Origin: Chloroflexota bacterium
GTDB lineage: Bacteria > Chloroflexota > Anaerolineae > Fen-1058
Direction: 5' to 3'
Assembly (NCBI GenBank): GCA_016219235.1
Contig: JACRBO010000197.1
Span: forward strand, 1 to 5,998
Length of the DNA: 5,998 nt
In this document: positions 5,418-5,998 of the stretch, one piece after another
How positions within the stretch are numbered: the first letter of the stretch is position 1
Layout of the letters: each line of letters opens with the position of its first letter
Program-made: the position numbers and the translations under genes
Notes under the pieces: generated by a model
Told to the model about the DNA's origin: nothing
The model's database searches: none
What the model saw: only the letters and a program-made list of their open reading frames with translations

Positions 5418-5440
5418 CTCACCAGCCAGAGATAAGTCAA
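5412..5440 (-). promoter_or_regulatory. Sigma-70-type promoter of the mazEF operon
   Basis: On the minus strand TTGACT (5435-5440) and TACAAT (5412-5417) are separated by exactly 17 bases; each differs from consensus at one position. Transcription would begin near 5405, giving a leader of about 24 bases with the GAGGGA ribosome site before the mazE ATG. The promoter sits directly between repeat copy 2 and mazE, so the toxin-antitoxin cassette carries its own promoter and does not depend on the repeat. Confidence 0.8.
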
Positions 5441-5456
5441 TGCACGCCCTGCTTCG

Positions 5457-5764
5457 AACAAAATAGGGGGCGGGTTGGCTCCTCTTCATTATCGTACAAA
5501 ACTGGCTAATGGCCTAAACAACGGGCTAGGTCTGGTGCTGAGGAAAGTCTACACGGTCAAAGTGGGTGCGTCAAGGTGCGGCGAGACGAGAGTGTGTTGT
5601 AGACGAGTTCGCGTGAGACCTCGGAGGTTTTAACGGGCTGGCTTGCAAGGCTGGCCGGTCGGCTTGAATGGCTGTCAGCCGATGCCTGATGGTCTATGAA
5701 AACCTCCGAGGTCTTGGTGGCGGCGAGGAAAGTCTACCCGGTGACAGTGGGGGCGTCAAGGCGG
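5457..5764 (+). repeat. Long non-coding direct repeat, copy 2 (upstream of mazEF)
   Basis: Same orientation as copy 1. It begins with the shared AACAAAAT at 5457-5464 and keeps the same order: lead-in, sub-repeat A (5537-5581), inverted-repeat arms (5616-5631 and 5699-5714), second A-like sub-repeat (5723-5764). It carries a 29-base extra segment between the first A and the left arm (about 5585-5615). The similarity may run on to about 5775, where GAGAAGACGAG resembles the sequence after the first A. This copy and the 5765-5866 stretch after it hold no gene I can support. Confidence 0.85.
5616..5714. repeat. 16-bp perfect inverted repeat around a 67-base centre (copy 2)
   Basis: AGACCTCGGAGGTTTT (5616-5631) is the exact reverse complement of AAAACCTCCGAGGTCT (5699-5714). 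The centre is exactly 67 bases, as in copy 1, although its sequence has diverged noticeably. Inside, TCGGCT (5659-5664) can pair with AGCCGA (5677-5682). Confidence 0.85.
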
Positions 5765-5858
5765 GCGAGAAGACGAGCGGGCTTGAGTGGGCGTCAATCA
5801 CCTGCAGCTGAACGTTGTATGGCTGGACGTGTATTGATAACGTGACAATAAAATCAGG

Positions 5859-5998
5859 GTAACTATTCACGCGGTTGAAGGTGTCACGTACTGCAAGATC
5901 GGTTTGCCCATCAAGTGCACCAATTTGGCGAAGGCGTTTTCGCCGTGGCGTTTGGCGGTGTTCAGCACGGTCGCCAGCGCGGCATAGGCCTGTGGGCC
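5859..5998 (-). mobile_element. End of an insertion sequence (transposase 3' end and possible terminus)
   Basis: The stretch holds a transposase-like C-terminus running out of the window, followed after its stop by TGAATAGTTAC on the minus strand, i.e. GTAACTATTCA from 5859 on the plus strand. IS66-family termini characteristically begin GTAA, so the outer border may be at 5859. The other end and the target duplication are outside the window, so neither the family nor the border is proven. Confidence 0.4.
5867..5998 (-). CDS. Transposase C-terminal fragment, possibly IS66 family
   Basis: The last 43 codons of a minus-strand gene whose start lies beyond the window; the stop (TGA) is at 5867-5869. 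The readable tail includes AYAALATVLNTAKRHGENAF and then KLVHLMGKPILQYVTPSTA. The pattern of an Ala-rich helix with T-A-K/R-x-x-G-x-N/D, followed by a short leucine-rich stretch, resembles the tails of IS66-type transposases (helix, then NTAKRHGxN-type turn). No catalytic residue is visible because the DDE core would lie upstream. An unrelated gene is possible, but the frame is open to the window edge and the repeat-rich, toxin-antitoxin-carrying neighbourhood agrees with a mobile element. Confidence 0.45.
   Translation of the reverse strand, partial: GPQAYAALATVLNTAKRHGENAFAKLVHLMGKPILQYVTPSTA

Noticed and set aside
4508..5764. CRISPR array
   Set aside because: There are only two long repeat copies, spaced by genes, with sub-repeats at irregular distances; there is no regular short repeat-spacer pattern.

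Overview
The window reads as a chromosomal segment of a GC-rich bacterium, most likely a member of the Chloroflexota (Anaerolineae-like). This is an inference from the Gram-positive-style pgpH-ybeY-dgkA gene order, an archaeal-type endonuclease IV, and short octameric repeats between and inside genes. No taxon can be proven from the sequence alone. Every gene I can support lies on the minus strand, so transcription runs from high to low coordinates.

In transcription order: (1) 5867-5998 is the C-terminal tail of a transposase, probably IS66-like, whose body lies beyond the window. (2) 4508-5764 is an accessory island. A MazE/MazF-type toxin-antitoxin pair (5124-5381 and 4807-5130) with a clear sigma-70-type promoter sits between two direct copies of a roughly 280-310 bp non-coding repeat. 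Each copy has a 16-17 bp inverted repeat around a 67-base centre, with short direct sub-repeats outside it. (3) 1397-4491 is a housekeeping cluster: pgpH (7TM-HD cyclic-di-AMP phosphodiesterase type), ybeY (rRNA maturation endoribonuclease, overlapping pgpH by 26 bases) and a dgkA-type lipid kinase. (4) 490-1329 is greA followed 6 bases later by a small cysteine-rich protein of unknown function. (5) 1-263 is the first 87 codons of an endonuclease IV-like TIM-barrel protein.

The core genes cover second-messenger turnover, ribosome and rRNA maturation, recycling of the lipid carrier or phosphatidate, rescue of stalled transcription, and base-excision repair. The island upstream of pgpH is foreign in style: a toxin-antitoxin pair, a repeat duplication and a transposase remnant occupy the place where phoH often lies in related clusters.

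The most interesting structures are the repeat-TA-repeat cassette and its internal architecture, two opposed octamer arrays between ybeY and dgkA, and a further octamer array that encodes the PgpH C-terminus while also forming the ybeY translation-initiation region.
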